A stretch of DNA of 21,369 nucleotides from JACDBE01 sp051002015 (GTDB lineage Bacteria > Actinomycetota > Acidimicrobiia > Spongiisociales > UBA5794), in assembly GCA_051002015.1 (NCBI GenBank), contig JBPCMS010000072.1, positions 1 to 21,369 of the forward strand. The letters are read 5' to 3'. Within the stretch, counting starts at the first letter, position 1; each line of letters starts with the position of its first letter. This document shows, piece after piece, positions 6,836 to 18,063 of the stretch. Under the pieces are notes generated by a model. It saw only the letters and a list, made by a program, of their open reading frames with translations, did no database searches and was not told where the DNA came from. The position numbers were made by a program, and so were the translations under genes.

Positions 6836-7658
6836 TCAGCGGGCGGAGACGTAGCTGCCCAGCACCTGGAGGTGGGCCAGGGTCGCCGGCGGCGGATCGA
6901 GCACCGCGGACAGACCGGCGGGGCCGGGAGCGTGGACCAGGTCGACGAAGAACCGGTACGTCCACGCCTCGCCGCCGGGGCGCGACTCGATGCGGATGAG
7001 GTTCGCCCCCCGCAGCCCGAGCTCGGTAAGCGCCAGTGCCAACGCCCCGGGATGGTGCGCCGCGGTGAACACGATCGTGGTCTTGTCGTCGTCGGGGCCG
7101 ATCTCGGGCAGGCCCGGCGCCAGCACCACGAACCTGGTTGTGTTGTGCTCCCGGTCCATCACATCGGGGCGCAGCACGACGAGCCCGTGGGCGATCCCGG
7201 GCTCGGCGGGAGCGAGGGCGGCGACGGCGGGATCGGCCAACGCCGCAACCTCGCGCACCGCCCCGGCGGTATCGGCCCTGGCAATCGACTGGATCCCCAG
7301 CGCCAGCAGCGTGGCCTCCGCCTGGGCCAATGCCTCGGGGTGCGACAGCACCGACCGGACCGCGGCCAGGTCGGCGCCGGGGAGACCGAGCAGGGCGTGG
7401 CGTACCTCGATCAGATGCCCCGACGATGGCGATGGCATCGTGGGCGGCGTTGCCGGGGAGGCGGTCGAGCACGGGGAGGACGCTGCCCGTCGTCGAGTTC
7501 TCAACCGGCAGCACCAGGCGATCGACCCGCCCGTCGTCGAGCGCCTGAAACGCCTCGGCGAAACCGTGCAACCCAACCCGCTCGGCGTCGGGGAACATCT
7601 CGCCCACCGCACGCCATGAATAGGAGAGGGCCTCCCCCTGGTACCCAACCCGCATCAT
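6836..7658 (-). pseudogene. pheA: Prephenate dehydratase PheA, interrupted by a frameshift
   Basis: Prephenate dehydratase makes phenylpyruvate in phenylalanine synthesis. The first 80 codons (MMRVGYQGEALSYSW, FAEAFQALDDGRVDRLVLPV, ENSTTGSVLPVLDRL) are the N-terminal PDT lobe. At the four-G run 7421-7418 the frame must shift by one base; with three Gs it would read AIVGHLIEVRHALLGLPG without a break. The other 193 codons carry the second lobe with the TTRFVVL catalytic motif and an ACT regulatory domain (DDKTTIVFTAAHHPGALALA, then IRIESRPGG, the phenylalanine-sensing ESRP). The joined product of 273 residues is normal length. Either the gene is newly inactivated or the base is a homopolymer sequencing error; the intact motifs on both sides favour an error or a very recent event. 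ATG 7658 follows a TAGCCT box by six bases (ATG 7655 is adjacent). Confidence 0.85.
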
Positions 7659-7664
7659 CCCCCG

Positions 7665-7670
7665 AGGCTA
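7665..7670 (-). promoter_or_regulatory. -10 box TAGCCT for pheA
   Basis: On the minus strand TAGCCT is followed by six bases and the ATG at 7658, consistent with a leaderless transcript. Confidence 0.45.
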
Positions 7671-7747
7671 TCCGTTTCGCCTCCCCCGCTTCGCCCTTCG
7701 GTGTCGTCCTGCGGTTGGGTTCGAGCGCGAGGGGACGGGGGGCTGGG

Positions 7748-7753
7748 TACACT
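7748..7753 (+). promoter_or_regulatory. Possible -10 box TACACT for the nucleoside transport operon
   Basis: TACACT lies about 95 bases before the TTG start at 7847, which would give an unusually long leader of about 85 bases compared with neighbouring genes. No convincing -35 box was found. The same hexamer precedes the EtfD-like gene (20273-20268, minus strand). Confidence 0.3.
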
Positions 7754-7846
7754 GCCGCCCGGGTTTCCTGCACGGGGAGCCGAGGGGGCCGCAGTCGCAC
7801 GCGATCGCTGTTCCTGGAATCAATGCGCAATCAAGTGGAGGATCCC

Positions 7847-8923
7847 TTGAGATCACGAATCAAGCTTGTCGCCCTCGCCGGCGCCCTGCTGCTGGTCCTC
7901 GCCGCCTGTGGTGGCGATGACGACGACCCCGGCACCACCGTTGCCGCCGGCGATGGCACCACGGCGGCCCCTGCGGGGGGCCTGGTCTGTCAGGTCACCG
8001 ATGTCGGTGGCGTCGACGACCGCGGCTTCAACCAGAACTCGTGGGAGGGCGCCCAGCGCGCCGCCGAGGAGTTCGGCGGCGAGGCCAAGGTGCTCGAGTC
8101 GCAGGCGGAGACCGACTACGAGGTGAACATCAACTCGTTCATCGACGAGGGCTGTGACCTCATCGTGACCGTCGGCTTCCTGCTCGGAGCAGCAACCGAG
8201 ACGGCTGCGACCGCCAACCCTGACCGGAAGTTCGCCATCGTCGACTTCGCATACGAGGCGCCGACCGACAACCTGAAGGGTCTGGTGTTCGACACCGACC
8301 AGGCCGCCTTCCTGGCCGGCTATCTCGCCGCCGGCATGTCCGAGACCGGCACCGTCGGCACGTTCGGTGGGATCAACATCCCGCCGGTGACCATCTTCAT
8401 GGATGGATTTGCCAAGGGTGTCGCCCACTACAACGAGGCGAAGGGCACCGCGGTCGAGGTTCTCGGCTGGGACCTCGAGACCCAGGACGGGTCGTTCACC
8501 GGCAACTTCGAGAGCCTCGATGACGGCCGTGCGTTCGCCCAGAGCCTGGTGGACGAGGGCGCCGACATCGTGATGCCGGTCGCCGGTCCTGTGGGTCTCG
8601 GCTCGGCCGCTCTGGCCACGGAGCTCGGCACCTTCAGGGTCATCGGGGTCGACACCGACCAGTTCGAGTCCGATCCGAACAACTCGGCTGTCTACCTGAC
8701 CTCGGTGTTGAAGGAGCTGGACGATGCGGTGTTCGCCGCTGCGGATCTGGCCCTGAACGGCACCTTCGACAGCGAGCTCTACGTGGGCACGTTGGAGAAC
8801 GGCGGCGTTTCGATCGCTCCGTTCCACGACCATGACGGCGACGTACCGCAGGAGCTCAAGGACGAGCTGGCCGCGCTGACCGACGCCATCATCGCCGGCG
8901 AGATCGCCTCCCTCGAGGGCTGA
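7847..8923 (+). CDS. BMP-family nucleoside-binding lipoprotein of an ABC transporter
   Basis: This is an extracellular substrate-binding protein of the Bmp/Med (PnrA-like) family, which binds purine and other nucleosides. The N-terminus IKLVALAGALLLVLAACGG is a lipoprotein signal ending in a LAAC lipobox (Cys21 from the TTG start). A low-complexity D/T/A linker follows, then the BMP domain: VGGVDDRGFNQNSWEGAQRA, then the DLIVTVGFLLG, KFAIVDFAYE and GTVGTFGGINIPPVTIFMDG segments. The TTG at 7847 is preferred because GGAGG (7837-7841) stands five bases before it; an in-frame ATG at 7823 would add eight residues without a good ribosome binding site. The mature protein has about 338 residues, normal for the family. 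It heads the transporter genes and the downstream deoD, which supports a nucleoside substrate. Confidence 0.93.
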   Translation: MRSRIKLVALAGALLLVLAACGGDDDDPGTTVAAGDGTTAAPAGGLVCQVTDVGGVDDRGFNQNSWEGAQRAAEEFGGEAKVLESQAETDYEVNINSFIDEGCDLIVTVGFLLGAATETAATANPDRKFAIVDFAYEAPTDNLKGLVFDTDQAAFLAGYLAAGMSETGTVGTFGGINIPPVTIFMDGFAKGVAHYNEAKGTAVEVLGWDLETQDGSFTGNFESLDDGRAFAQSLVDEGADIVMPVAGPVGLGSAALATELGTFRVIGVDTDQFESDPNNSAVYLTSVLKELDDAVFAAADLALNGTFDSELYVGTLENGGVSIAPFHDHDGDVPQELKDELAALTDAIIAGEIASLEG

Positions 8924-8945
8924 TCACCGCACCACCGATGCACCA

Positions 8946-8975
8946 GGGAGCCCCTCTGGCAACGGAGGGGCTCCC
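8946..8975 (+). terminator. Strong hairpin between binding-protein and ATPase genes
   Basis: GGGAGCCCCTC (8946-8956) and GAGGGGCTCCC (8965-8975) are perfect 11-bp arms around an 8-base loop, 23 bases after the lipoprotein stop. No T run follows. It may terminate part of the transcript or shield the 3' end of the binding-protein mRNA, giving more binding protein than transporter subunits. That effect is an inference from similar arrangements in ABC operons. Confidence 0.6.
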
Positions 8976-9036
8976 CGGCGTTCCGAGCATGCGGCACCCC
9001 ACCCCACGGGTACGGCGCGGGCGGGCACCCGCTGTC

Positions 9037-9042
9037 TAGTGT
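9037..9042 (+). promoter_or_regulatory. Possible internal -10 box TAGTGT before the ATPase gene
   Basis: TAGTGT lies 38 bases before the GTG at 9080, after the hairpin at 8946-8975. It fits the TAGNNT pattern of other genes here and could let the ATPase-permease-deoD part be transcribed separately. Confidence 0.35.
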
Positions 9043-9079
9043 GCGGCCACCACCGAGCCGTGGCCGACGGGAGGCAGGG

Positions 9080-10594
9080 GTGCAGCTCGAGCTGAGAGGG
9101 ATCACCAAGCGATTCCCCGGCGTGCTCGCCAACGACAACGTCAACCTCACCGTCAACACCGGAGAGATCCTCTGTCTCCTCGGCGAGAACGGCGCCGGCA
9201 AGTCGACGCTGATGAACATCCTCTACGGGCTGTACCACGCCGACGAGGGTGAGATCCTCATCGACGGCAAGCCGGTCAAGCTCACCTCCCCCGGCGAGGC
9301 GATCGCCGCCGGCATCGGCATGGTCCACCAGCACTTCATGCTGGTCCCGGTGTTCAGCGTCGTCGAGAACGTGGTGCTCGGGGTCGAGCCGGTGAAGGGG
9401 CCGCTCGGCGTCCTCGACATGGAGGAGGCAAAGCGCGAGCTGCGCGACATCTCCTCGCAGTACGGGCTCTCGGTCAACCCGGACGCCATCATCGAGGAGC
9501 TCCCGGTCGGCATCCAGCAGCGGGTCGAGATCATCAAGGTGCTGTTCCGCGAGGCCGAGATCCTGGTCTTCGACGAGCCGACCGCAGTCCTCACCCCGCA
9601 GGAGGTGACCGAGTTCTTCGGGATCGTCCGCAAGCTGAAGGACGACGGCAAGGGCATCGTCTTCATCACCCACAAGCTCAAGGAGGTCCTCGAGATCGCC
9701 GACCGTATCGCCGTGCTGCGCCGCGGGGCGGTTGTCGGCGAGGCGGACCCGGACACCGCCACCGAGGAGGAGCTGGCCGCCATGATGGTCGGCCGGCCGG
9801 TCGACCTCACCGTGGCCAAGACCGAGGCCAAGCCGGGTGCATCGGTCCTGGAGGTGCGCGACCTGGTGGTGCTCGACATCAACGACCGTCGCGTCGTCGA
9901 CGGCATCAGCTTCGACGTCAGGGCCGGCGAGATCGTCGGCATCGCCGGTGTCCAGGGCAACGGGCAGACCGAGCTGGTGGGCGCCCTCACCGGGCTCACC
10001 GAGGTACTCACCGGCACCATCACGGTCAACGGGGTCGACCTCACCAACGCCACCCCCCGCACCATCCACGAGGCCAGCGTTGCCCACGTGCCCGAGGACC
10101 GCCAGCGCAGTGGGCTCGTGCTGCCCTTCACCGTCGCCGAGAACATGGTCCTCAACTGCTACTACGAGGAGCCGTACAGCAAGGGCGTGCAGATGGACTG
10201 GGATGAGGCCCGCCGCCACGGCGCCGAGCTGGTCGAGGAGTTCGACGTCCGCACCCCCTCGGTGGAGACCACGGTCAAGAGCCTGTCGGGGGGCAACCAG
10301 CAGAAGGTCATCGTGGCCCGCGAGTTCGCCAGGGACGTCAAGCTGGTGGTCGCCTCCCAGCCCACCCGTGGCATCGACGTCGGCTCCATCGAGTTCATCC
10401 ATGAGCGGATCGTTGAGGAGCGGGACCAGGGAGCGGCGGTGCTGATCGTGTCCACCGAGCTCGACGAGGTCGTCGCCCTCTCCGACCGGATCCTGGTGAT
10501 GTTCGCCGGCAGGATCGCCGCCGAGCGCACCCCGTCGGAGACGACCACCGCCGAGCTCGGCCTCTACATGGCGGGAGCGACGACCGACGCGTGA
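9080..10594 (+). CDS. Nucleoside ABC transporter, tandem ATP-binding protein
   Basis: This 504-residue protein has two fused ATP-binding domains, as in the NupO/YufO-RbsA type ATPases of BMP-dependent importers. The first domain has a full Walker A (GENGAGKST, ~35-43), Q-loop region MVHQHFMLVP, the family's degenerate signature LPVGIQQRVEI and Walker B ILVFDEPTA. The second has the usual degenerate Walker A (GVQGNGQTE, ~291), a canonical signature SGGNQQKV (~403) and a Walker B variant LVVASQPTRG in which the glutamate is replaced. These degenerations are normal in this family, so ATP hydrolysis should occur mainly at one composite site. GTG 9080 is chosen because GGGAGG (9069-9074) is five bases upstream. 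The stop overlaps the next start by four bases (GTGA). Confidence 0.94.
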   Translation: MQLELRGITKRFPGVLANDNVNLTVNTGEILCLLGENGAGKSTLMNILYGLYHADEGEILIDGKPVKLTSPGEAIAAGIGMVHQHFMLVPVFSVVENVVLGVEPVKGPLGVLDMEEAKRELRDISSQYGLSVNPDAIIEELPVGIQQRVEIIKVLFREAEILVFDEPTAVLTPQEVTEFFGIVRKLKDDGKGIVFITHKLKEVLEIADRIAVLRRGAVVGEADPDTATEEELAAMMVGRPVDLTVAKTEAKPGASVLEVRDLVVLDINDRRVVDGISFDVRAGEIVGIAGVQGNGQTELVGALTGLTEVLTGTITVNGVDLTNATPRTIHEASVAHVPEDRQRSGLVLPFTVAENMVLNCYYEEPYSKGVQMDWDEARRHGAELVEEFDVRTPSVETTVKSLSGGNQQKVIVAREFARDVKLVVASQPTRGIDVGSIEFIHERIVEERDQGAAVLIVSTELDEVVALSDRILVMFAGRIAAERTPSETTTAELGLYMAGATTDA

Positions 10595-11832
10595 CCGAGC
10601 CACCGACCACCCCGCCACCCGATCCGAGACATCCGACGCCGCCGTCGTCGGTGCCGTCGACCACCGAGGCCAGGCTGCTCGACGAGTTCACCGGCACCGG
10701 GCTCGATTGGCGTTCCACCATCGCCGTTCCCGCCCTGGCCATCGTCAGCGCCCTCATCGTGGGCGCGGTGGTCATCGCCCTCGGCGACCTCGATACCCTT
10801 CGGCTGTGGACCACCGACCCCGGCCGGGCGGTCGGCGACACCCTGTCGAACGTGGGCGGCGGCTACAAGGCGCTGTTCCTGGGGGCGGTGGGCGGCATCG
10901 GGCCCATCTCCGAGACCCTGACCAGGGCGGCGCCGCTGATCCTGGCCGGGCTGGCGCTCGCCATCGGCTTCCAGGCAGGGCTGTTCAACATCGGCGCCCA
11001 GGGTCAGATGATCTTCGGCGGCATGTTCGCCGTAACGGTCGGGTTCAGCCTCAACCTGCCCGCCTTCATCCATATCCCCCTCTGCATCGTCGCCGGGATC
11101 ATCGGTGGAGCGATCTGGGGTGCCATCCCCGGATGGCTGCGGGCCAAGTCGGGGGCGCACGAGGTGATCACCACGATCATGCTCAACTTCATCGCCCTGC
11201 GGCTCCTCGACTACGGCCTTACCAGGGACTTCTTCCAGGTGCCGGGCCGCAACGACCCGGTGTCGAAGTCCGTGGAGAGCACCGCCCTCTACCCCAAGCT
11301 GTTCGCCTGGCTCGACCCGAGGCACCGGGTCCACATGGGGATCATCGTCGCCCTCCTCGTCGCCCTCGTCGTGTACTGGCTGCTGTTCCGATCGACGATC
11401 GGGTTCCAGTTCCGGGCGGTCGGCGCCAACCCGGACGGCGCCCGGTACGCCGGGATGAGCGTGGTGTGGCTGACCGTTGCTGTGATGGCGGTCTCGGGCG
11501 GTCTCGCCGGTCTGGCCGGAGCGGACCTGGTGCTCGGTCCTCTTGGTCGGGCGACGCCAGGGTTCGCCGGCAACGTCGGCTTCGACGCCATCGCCATTGC
11601 CCTTGTCGGCAGATCGCATCCCTTCGGGGTGGTCGCCGCCGGGCTGCTGTTCGGCGGGCTTGCCGCCGGCGGTCAGGCGATGCAGGCGTCGACCGCGATC
11701 GGTATCGACGTCGTGTCCGTCATCCAGGCGTTGATCATCGTGTTCATCGCCGCTCCGGCGCTCATCCGGGCGATCTACCGGGTCAGGGCCGACACCGAAT
11801 CCACCCAGGTCACCCAGGGATGGGCGACATGA
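10591..11832 (+). CDS. Nucleoside ABC transporter permease, subunit 1
   Basis: This 413-residue membrane protein is of the branched-chain/ribose/nucleoside permease fold (BPD_transp_2). After a proline-rich cytoplasmic N-terminus and a first helix (VPALAIVSALIVGAVVIALG) come many hydrophobic helices. Family segments include APLILAGLALAIGFQAGLFN, NIGAQGQMIFGGMFA, the cytoplasmic coupling region AKSGAHEVITTIMLNFIA and a late AIAIALVGRSHPFGVVAAG. The GAHEVITTIMLN stretch marks the YufP/NupP-type subunit. It starts with GTG inside the ATPase stop (four-base overlap) and ends in a four-base overlap (ATGA) with the second permease, so the three proteins are translationally coupled. Confidence 0.92.
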   Translation: MTEPPTTPPPDPRHPTPPSSVPSTTEARLLDEFTGTGLDWRSTIAVPALAIVSALIVGAVVIALGDLDTLRLWTTDPGRAVGDTLSNVGGGYKALFLGAVGGIGPISETLTRAAPLILAGLALAIGFQAGLFNIGAQGQMIFGGMFAVTVGFSLNLPAFIHIPLCIVAGIIGGAIWGAIPGWLRAKSGAHEVITTIMLNFIALRLLDYGLTRDFFQVPGRNDPVSKSVESTALYPKLFAWLDPRHRVHMGIIVALLVALVVYWLLFRSTIGFQFRAVGANPDGARYAGMSVVWLTVAVMAVSGGLAGLAGADLVLGPLGRATPGFAGNVGFDAIAIALVGRSHPFGVVAAGLLFGGLAAGGQAMQASTAIGIDVVSVIQALIIVFIAAPALIRAIYRVRADTESTQVTQGWAT

Positions 11833-13103
11833 CCGTCGCCACCGCCACCCCCACCACCACCGCATCCGGGGACCGAACCCCGGCCGAGATCAAGCGGGCC
11901 AAGATCATCGCCGTCGTCTTCTTCGTGCTGGCGGCGGTGGCTCTGCTGGTTTTCGCCCTCGGGGGCCAGAGCACCACCAACCTGGTGATGAGCCTGCCCA
12001 GCGACGCCATCCAGGTGCCCAACATCCCGGTGCCGGTGAGTGCGTTCGGGTACGTCACCGCCGGAGTCCTCGCCTTCCTGGGTACCAGGCAGTGGATGCG
12101 GGGGTACGGGTCGAGGATCGAGCTGGTGATCGTGCTGGTGATGGCGCTGTTCTCGGTGGCCTTCATCGTGTGGGCGGTGGACGGCCAGACCTTCAGCCTG
12201 GTCGGGATCCTGCAGGAGAGCGTCAAGCGGGCGGTGCCCATCACCTTCGGCGCCATCTCCGGTGTGCTCTGCGAGCGGGTGGCGGTCATCAACATCGGCA
12301 TCGAGGGGATGCTGCTGGCCGGCGCCTTCACCGGGGCGGTGGTGGGATCGCTGGCCGGCGCAACCGCCGGGCTGCTCGGCGCTGCCGTGGTGGGCGGTCT
12401 GCTGGCGCTGCTGCTCGCCGTGCTCGCCGTCAAGTACCGGGTGGACCAGATCATCGCCGGTGTGGTGATCAACACCCTGGTGCTGGGACTCACCTCGTTC
12501 TACACCTCGCAGATCCTGGTGCAGAACCAACACCTGAACAACGTGAGGATCCTGGGGCCGATCGAGATCCCGCTGCTGTCCGACATTCCCGTGGCGGGAC
12601 CGATCCTGTTCGCCCAGAACATCTTCGTGTACGCCATGTACGTGTTGGTGGCCCTCAGCACCTTCATCCTGTTCCGGACCCGATGGGGTCTGCGGTCGAG
12701 GGCGGTGGGCGAGCATCCCAAGGCGGCGGACACCCTGGGTGTCAACGTGTTCAAGATGCGCTACATGAACGTGACCATCGCCGGTCTCGTCGCCGGGTTC
12801 GGTGGCGCCTACTTCACCATCGGTTCGGTGGGCCGGTTCGACGAGGGTATGTCCGGTGGCCGCGGGTACATCGGGCTGGCGGCGATGATCTTCGGCCGTT
12901 GGCATCCCGTTGGTGCCCTGGCGGCGGCGCTCATCTTCGGCGCCGCCGACTCGCTCCAGGTGAAGCTGGGGATCCTCGACACCCCGATCCCGTCGCAGTT
13001 CCTGTCCATGGCGCCCTACCTGCTGACCATCGTGGTGGTGGCAGGGGTGGTGGGCAGGTCGCGGCCGCCTGCCGCCGACGGTCAGCCGTACATCAAGGAC
13101 TGA
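11829..13103 (+). CDS. Nucleoside ABC transporter permease, subunit 2
   Basis: This 424-residue membrane protein is the YufQ/NupQ-type partner of the preceding permease. Typical segments are the AVPITFGAISGVLCERVAVI and NIGIEGMLLAGAFTGAV regions, the coupling loop VDQIIAGVVINTLVLGLTSF, and GRGYIGLAAMIFGRWHPVGA near the end. About ten hydrophobic helices can be seen, with a Thr/Ala-rich N-terminal tail of about 30 residues before the first. The start ATG overlaps the preceding stop by four bases. The two permeases should form the heterodimeric channel driven by the double ATPase. The gene ends 12 bases before deoD. Confidence 0.92.
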   Translation: MTVATATPTTTASGDRTPAEIKRAKIIAVVFFVLAAVALLVFALGGQSTTNLVMSLPSDAIQVPNIPVPVSAFGYVTAGVLAFLGTRQWMRGYGSRIELVIVLVMALFSVAFIVWAVDGQTFSLVGILQESVKRAVPITFGAISGVLCERVAVINIGIEGMLLAGAFTGAVVGSLAGATAGLLGAAVVGGLLALLLAVLAVKYRVDQIIAGVVINTLVLGLTSFYTSQILVQNQHLNNVRILGPIEIPLLSDIPVAGPILFAQNIFVYAMYVLVALSTFILFRTRWGLRSRAVGEHPKAADTLGVNVFKMRYMNVTIAGLVAGFGGAYFTIGSVGRFDEGMSGGRGYIGLAAMIFGRWHPVGALAAALIFGAADSLQVKLGILDTPIPSQFLSMAPYLLTIVVVAGVVGRSRPPAADGQPYIKD

Positions 13104-13115
13104 GGAGGACGACCG

Positions 13116-13823
13116 GTGGCCACCCCCCACATCTCGGCGGAGCCGGGAGACTTCGCAGACGTCTGCCTGATGCCGGGTGACCCACTGCGGGCCAAGCACA
13201 TCGCCGACGCCTTCTTCGACGACCCGGTGCAGGTGACCGACGTCCGCAACATGCTCGGCTACACCGGCACCTACAAGGGCGCCCGGGTATCGGCCATGGG
13301 CAGCGGGATGGGGATCCCCTCGGCGTCGATCTACGCCAAGGAGCTGATCACCGAGTACGGGGTCAAGCGGCTGATACGGGTGGGCAGCGCCGGAGGTATC
13401 GCCGCCGACATCGGGCTGCGCGACGTGGTCATCGCCATGGGGGCCTGCACCGACTCCGGGGTCAACCGGTCCCGGTTCCGCGGCCTCGACTACGCCGCCA
13501 TCGCCGACCACGGGCTGTTGCGGCGGGCGGTCGACGCCGCCGAGGCCCACGGCAAGACGGTGCGGGTGGGCAACGTGTTCTCCGCCGATCTCTTCTACCA
13601 CCCCGACTTCTCGCTGTTCGACACCATGGAGAAGATGGGGGTCCTCGCCGTCGAGATGGAGGCTGCCGGTCTCTACGGTGTCGCCGCCGAGTACGGCGCC
13701 GCCGCCCTGGCCATCCTCACCATCAGCGACCACGTCCGCACCGGCGAAGCGACCACCGCCGAGGAGCGGCAGTCCACCTTCAACGACATGATCGAGATAG
13801 CCCTCGAATCCATCGTCGACTAG
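13116..13823 (+). CDS. deoD: Purine nucleoside phosphorylase, DeoD type
   Basis: This 235-residue protein is close to the E. coli hexameric enzyme (239 residues) along its length: ATPHISAEPGDFADV, LMPGDPLRAKHIAD, TGTYKGARVSAMGSGMGIPS, IRVGSAGGIA, VEMEAAGLYGVAAE. The phosphate loop and the catalytic aspartate and arginine are present (D205 in TISDHVRTGE and R218 in EERQSTFNDM, the E. coli D204/R217 pair). It splits purine nucleosides with phosphate to free base and (deoxy)ribose 1-phosphate. The GTG start has a GAGGAGG site just upstream. It lies 12 bases after the second permease, so nucleoside uptake and cleavage are made from one operon. Confidence 0.96.
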   Translation: MATPHISAEPGDFADVCLMPGDPLRAKHIADAFFDDPVQVTDVRNMLGYTGTYKGARVSAMGSGMGIPSASIYAKELITEYGVKRLIRVGSAGGIAADIGLRDVVIAMGACTDSGVNRSRFRGLDYAAIADHGLLRRAVDAAEAHGKTVRVGNVFSADLFYHPDFSLFDTMEKMGVLAVEMEAAGLYGVAAEYGAAALAILTISDHVRTGEATTAEERQSTFNDMIEIALESIVD

Positions 13824-13827
13824 CACC

Positions 13828-13850
13828 TTCCCCTCCCACCGGGCGGGGAA
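13828..13850 (+). terminator. Hairpin behind deoD, likely transcript end
   Basis: TTCCCCTCCC (13828-13837) and GGGCGGGGAA (13841-13850) pair with one T/C mismatch around an ACC loop, five bases after the deoD stop. Only AA follows, so it is not a textbook intrinsic terminator. The sequence is a slightly decayed form of the CCCCTCCC/GGGAGGGG hairpins at 1384-1404 and 20330-20348. Confidence 0.5.
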
Positions 13851-13871
13851 ACCGGCCGCTGGTCCTTGACG

Positions 13872-13877
13872 TACCAT
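13872..13877 (+). promoter_or_regulatory. -10 box TACCAT before kgd
   Basis: TACCAT ends six bases before the ATG at 13884. GGGGAG directly abuts that ATG and is too close to serve as a ribosome binding site, so a leaderless kgd mRNA is the likelier reading. Confidence 0.4.
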
Positions 13878-13883
13878 GGGGAG

Positions 13884-17594
<3,711 letters not shown>

Positions 17595-17596
17595 CC

Positions 17597-17989
17597 GTGC
17601 CCATCGACACCGCGGCGGCCAACTGGGCGGCGACCTGGGAGCGATCGTGGCCCGCCCGGGACGTCGAGGCGATCGTCGCCCTGTACGCCGGGGGCGCCGT
17701 GTACCGGGCCCTCGCCTTCCGTGAGCCCGATCTCGGGATCGAGGGTGTCCGCCGCTATCTGACCGGAGAGTTCGCCGTCGAGCACGACATCGAGTGCCGG
17801 TTCGGCACCCCGGTCGCCTCCGGCGACCGCGCAGCGGTCGAGTGGTGGGCGAGCTGGATCGAGGACGGCGAACCGATCACCCTGGCCGGATCGACCTTCC
17901 TCCGGTTCAACGGCGACGGTCTGGTCACCGACCACCGCGACTACTGGAGCCACATCACCGGGATCGAGCCGCCCCACGACGGGTGGTGA
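17597..17989 (+). CDS. NTF2-like/SnoaL-like small protein coupled to kgd
   Basis: This 130-residue protein has the layout of the nuclear transport factor 2/SnoaL fold: an N-terminal helix (NWAATWERSWPARDVEAIVA), LYAGGAVYRALAF, the IEGVRRYLTGEFA helix and three strands with alternating aromatics (AAVEWWASWI, ITLAGSTFLRFNGDGLV, DYWSH). Proteins of this shape are small-molecule isomerases, hydrolases or binding subunits, and the ligand cannot be told. It begins with GTG two bases after the kgd stop, so it is probably translated from the kgd mRNA. No separate promoter is visible. A direct link to 2-oxoglutarate metabolism is only suggested by position. Confidence 0.8.
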   Translation: MPIDTAAANWAATWERSWPARDVEAIVALYAGGAVYRALAFREPDLGIEGVRRYLTGEFAVEHDIECRFGTPVASGDRAAVEWWASWIEDGEPITLAGSTFLRFNGDGLVTDHRDYWSHITGIEPPHDGW

Positions 17990-18000
17990 CCCCCTCCTGA

Positions 18001-18052
18001 TTTTCTTAGGACCCGAACGCATCGTCAGCGACGCGTTTCGGTCCTAAGAAAA
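18001..18052. repeat. 52-bp palindrome between converging genes (repeat family copy 3)
   Basis: TTTTCTTAGGACC (18001-18013) and GGTCCTAAGAAAA (18040-18052) are perfect 13-bp arms. Pairing continues inward (AACGC with GCGTT, TCG with CGA) with three mismatches to a TCAG loop. It lies 11 bases after the NTF2-like stop and 11 bases before the end of the gene on the other strand. The order is T-run, stem, A-run on both strands, the reverse of an intrinsic terminator. It belongs to the family flanking the toxin-antitoxin pair. Confidence 0.8.
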
Positions 18053-18063
18053 CCCGGGGCGGC

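Noticed and set aside
10261..10350. Missing Walker B glutamate and odd Walker A in the second ATPase domain as signs of gene decay.
   Set aside because: Degenerate second-site motifs are normal in the BMP-associated NupO/YufO type double ATPases, and the rest of the gene is intact.
8924..10618. Long open frames opposite the ATPase and other transporter genes (also opposite polX, kgd and the EtfD-like gene).
   Set aside because: They are antisense to genes with clear domain motifs, have the Asp/His/Gly/Arg-rich composition typical of high-GC shadow frames, and show no recognisable domain.
18036..18048. CGGTCCTAAG in the palindrome is identical to part of the conserved 23S rRNA site cut by I-CeuI-type homing endonucleases.
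   Set aside because: Only about ten bases match, and the surrounding palindrome does not follow 23S sequence. The match is best taken as chance.
18001..18052. Bidirectional intrinsic terminator between converging genes.
   Set aside because: The T run precedes the stem and the A run follows it on both strands, opposite to the required order. The relation to the repeats at 6051 and 6769 favours a repeat element, although it may still hinder transcription.
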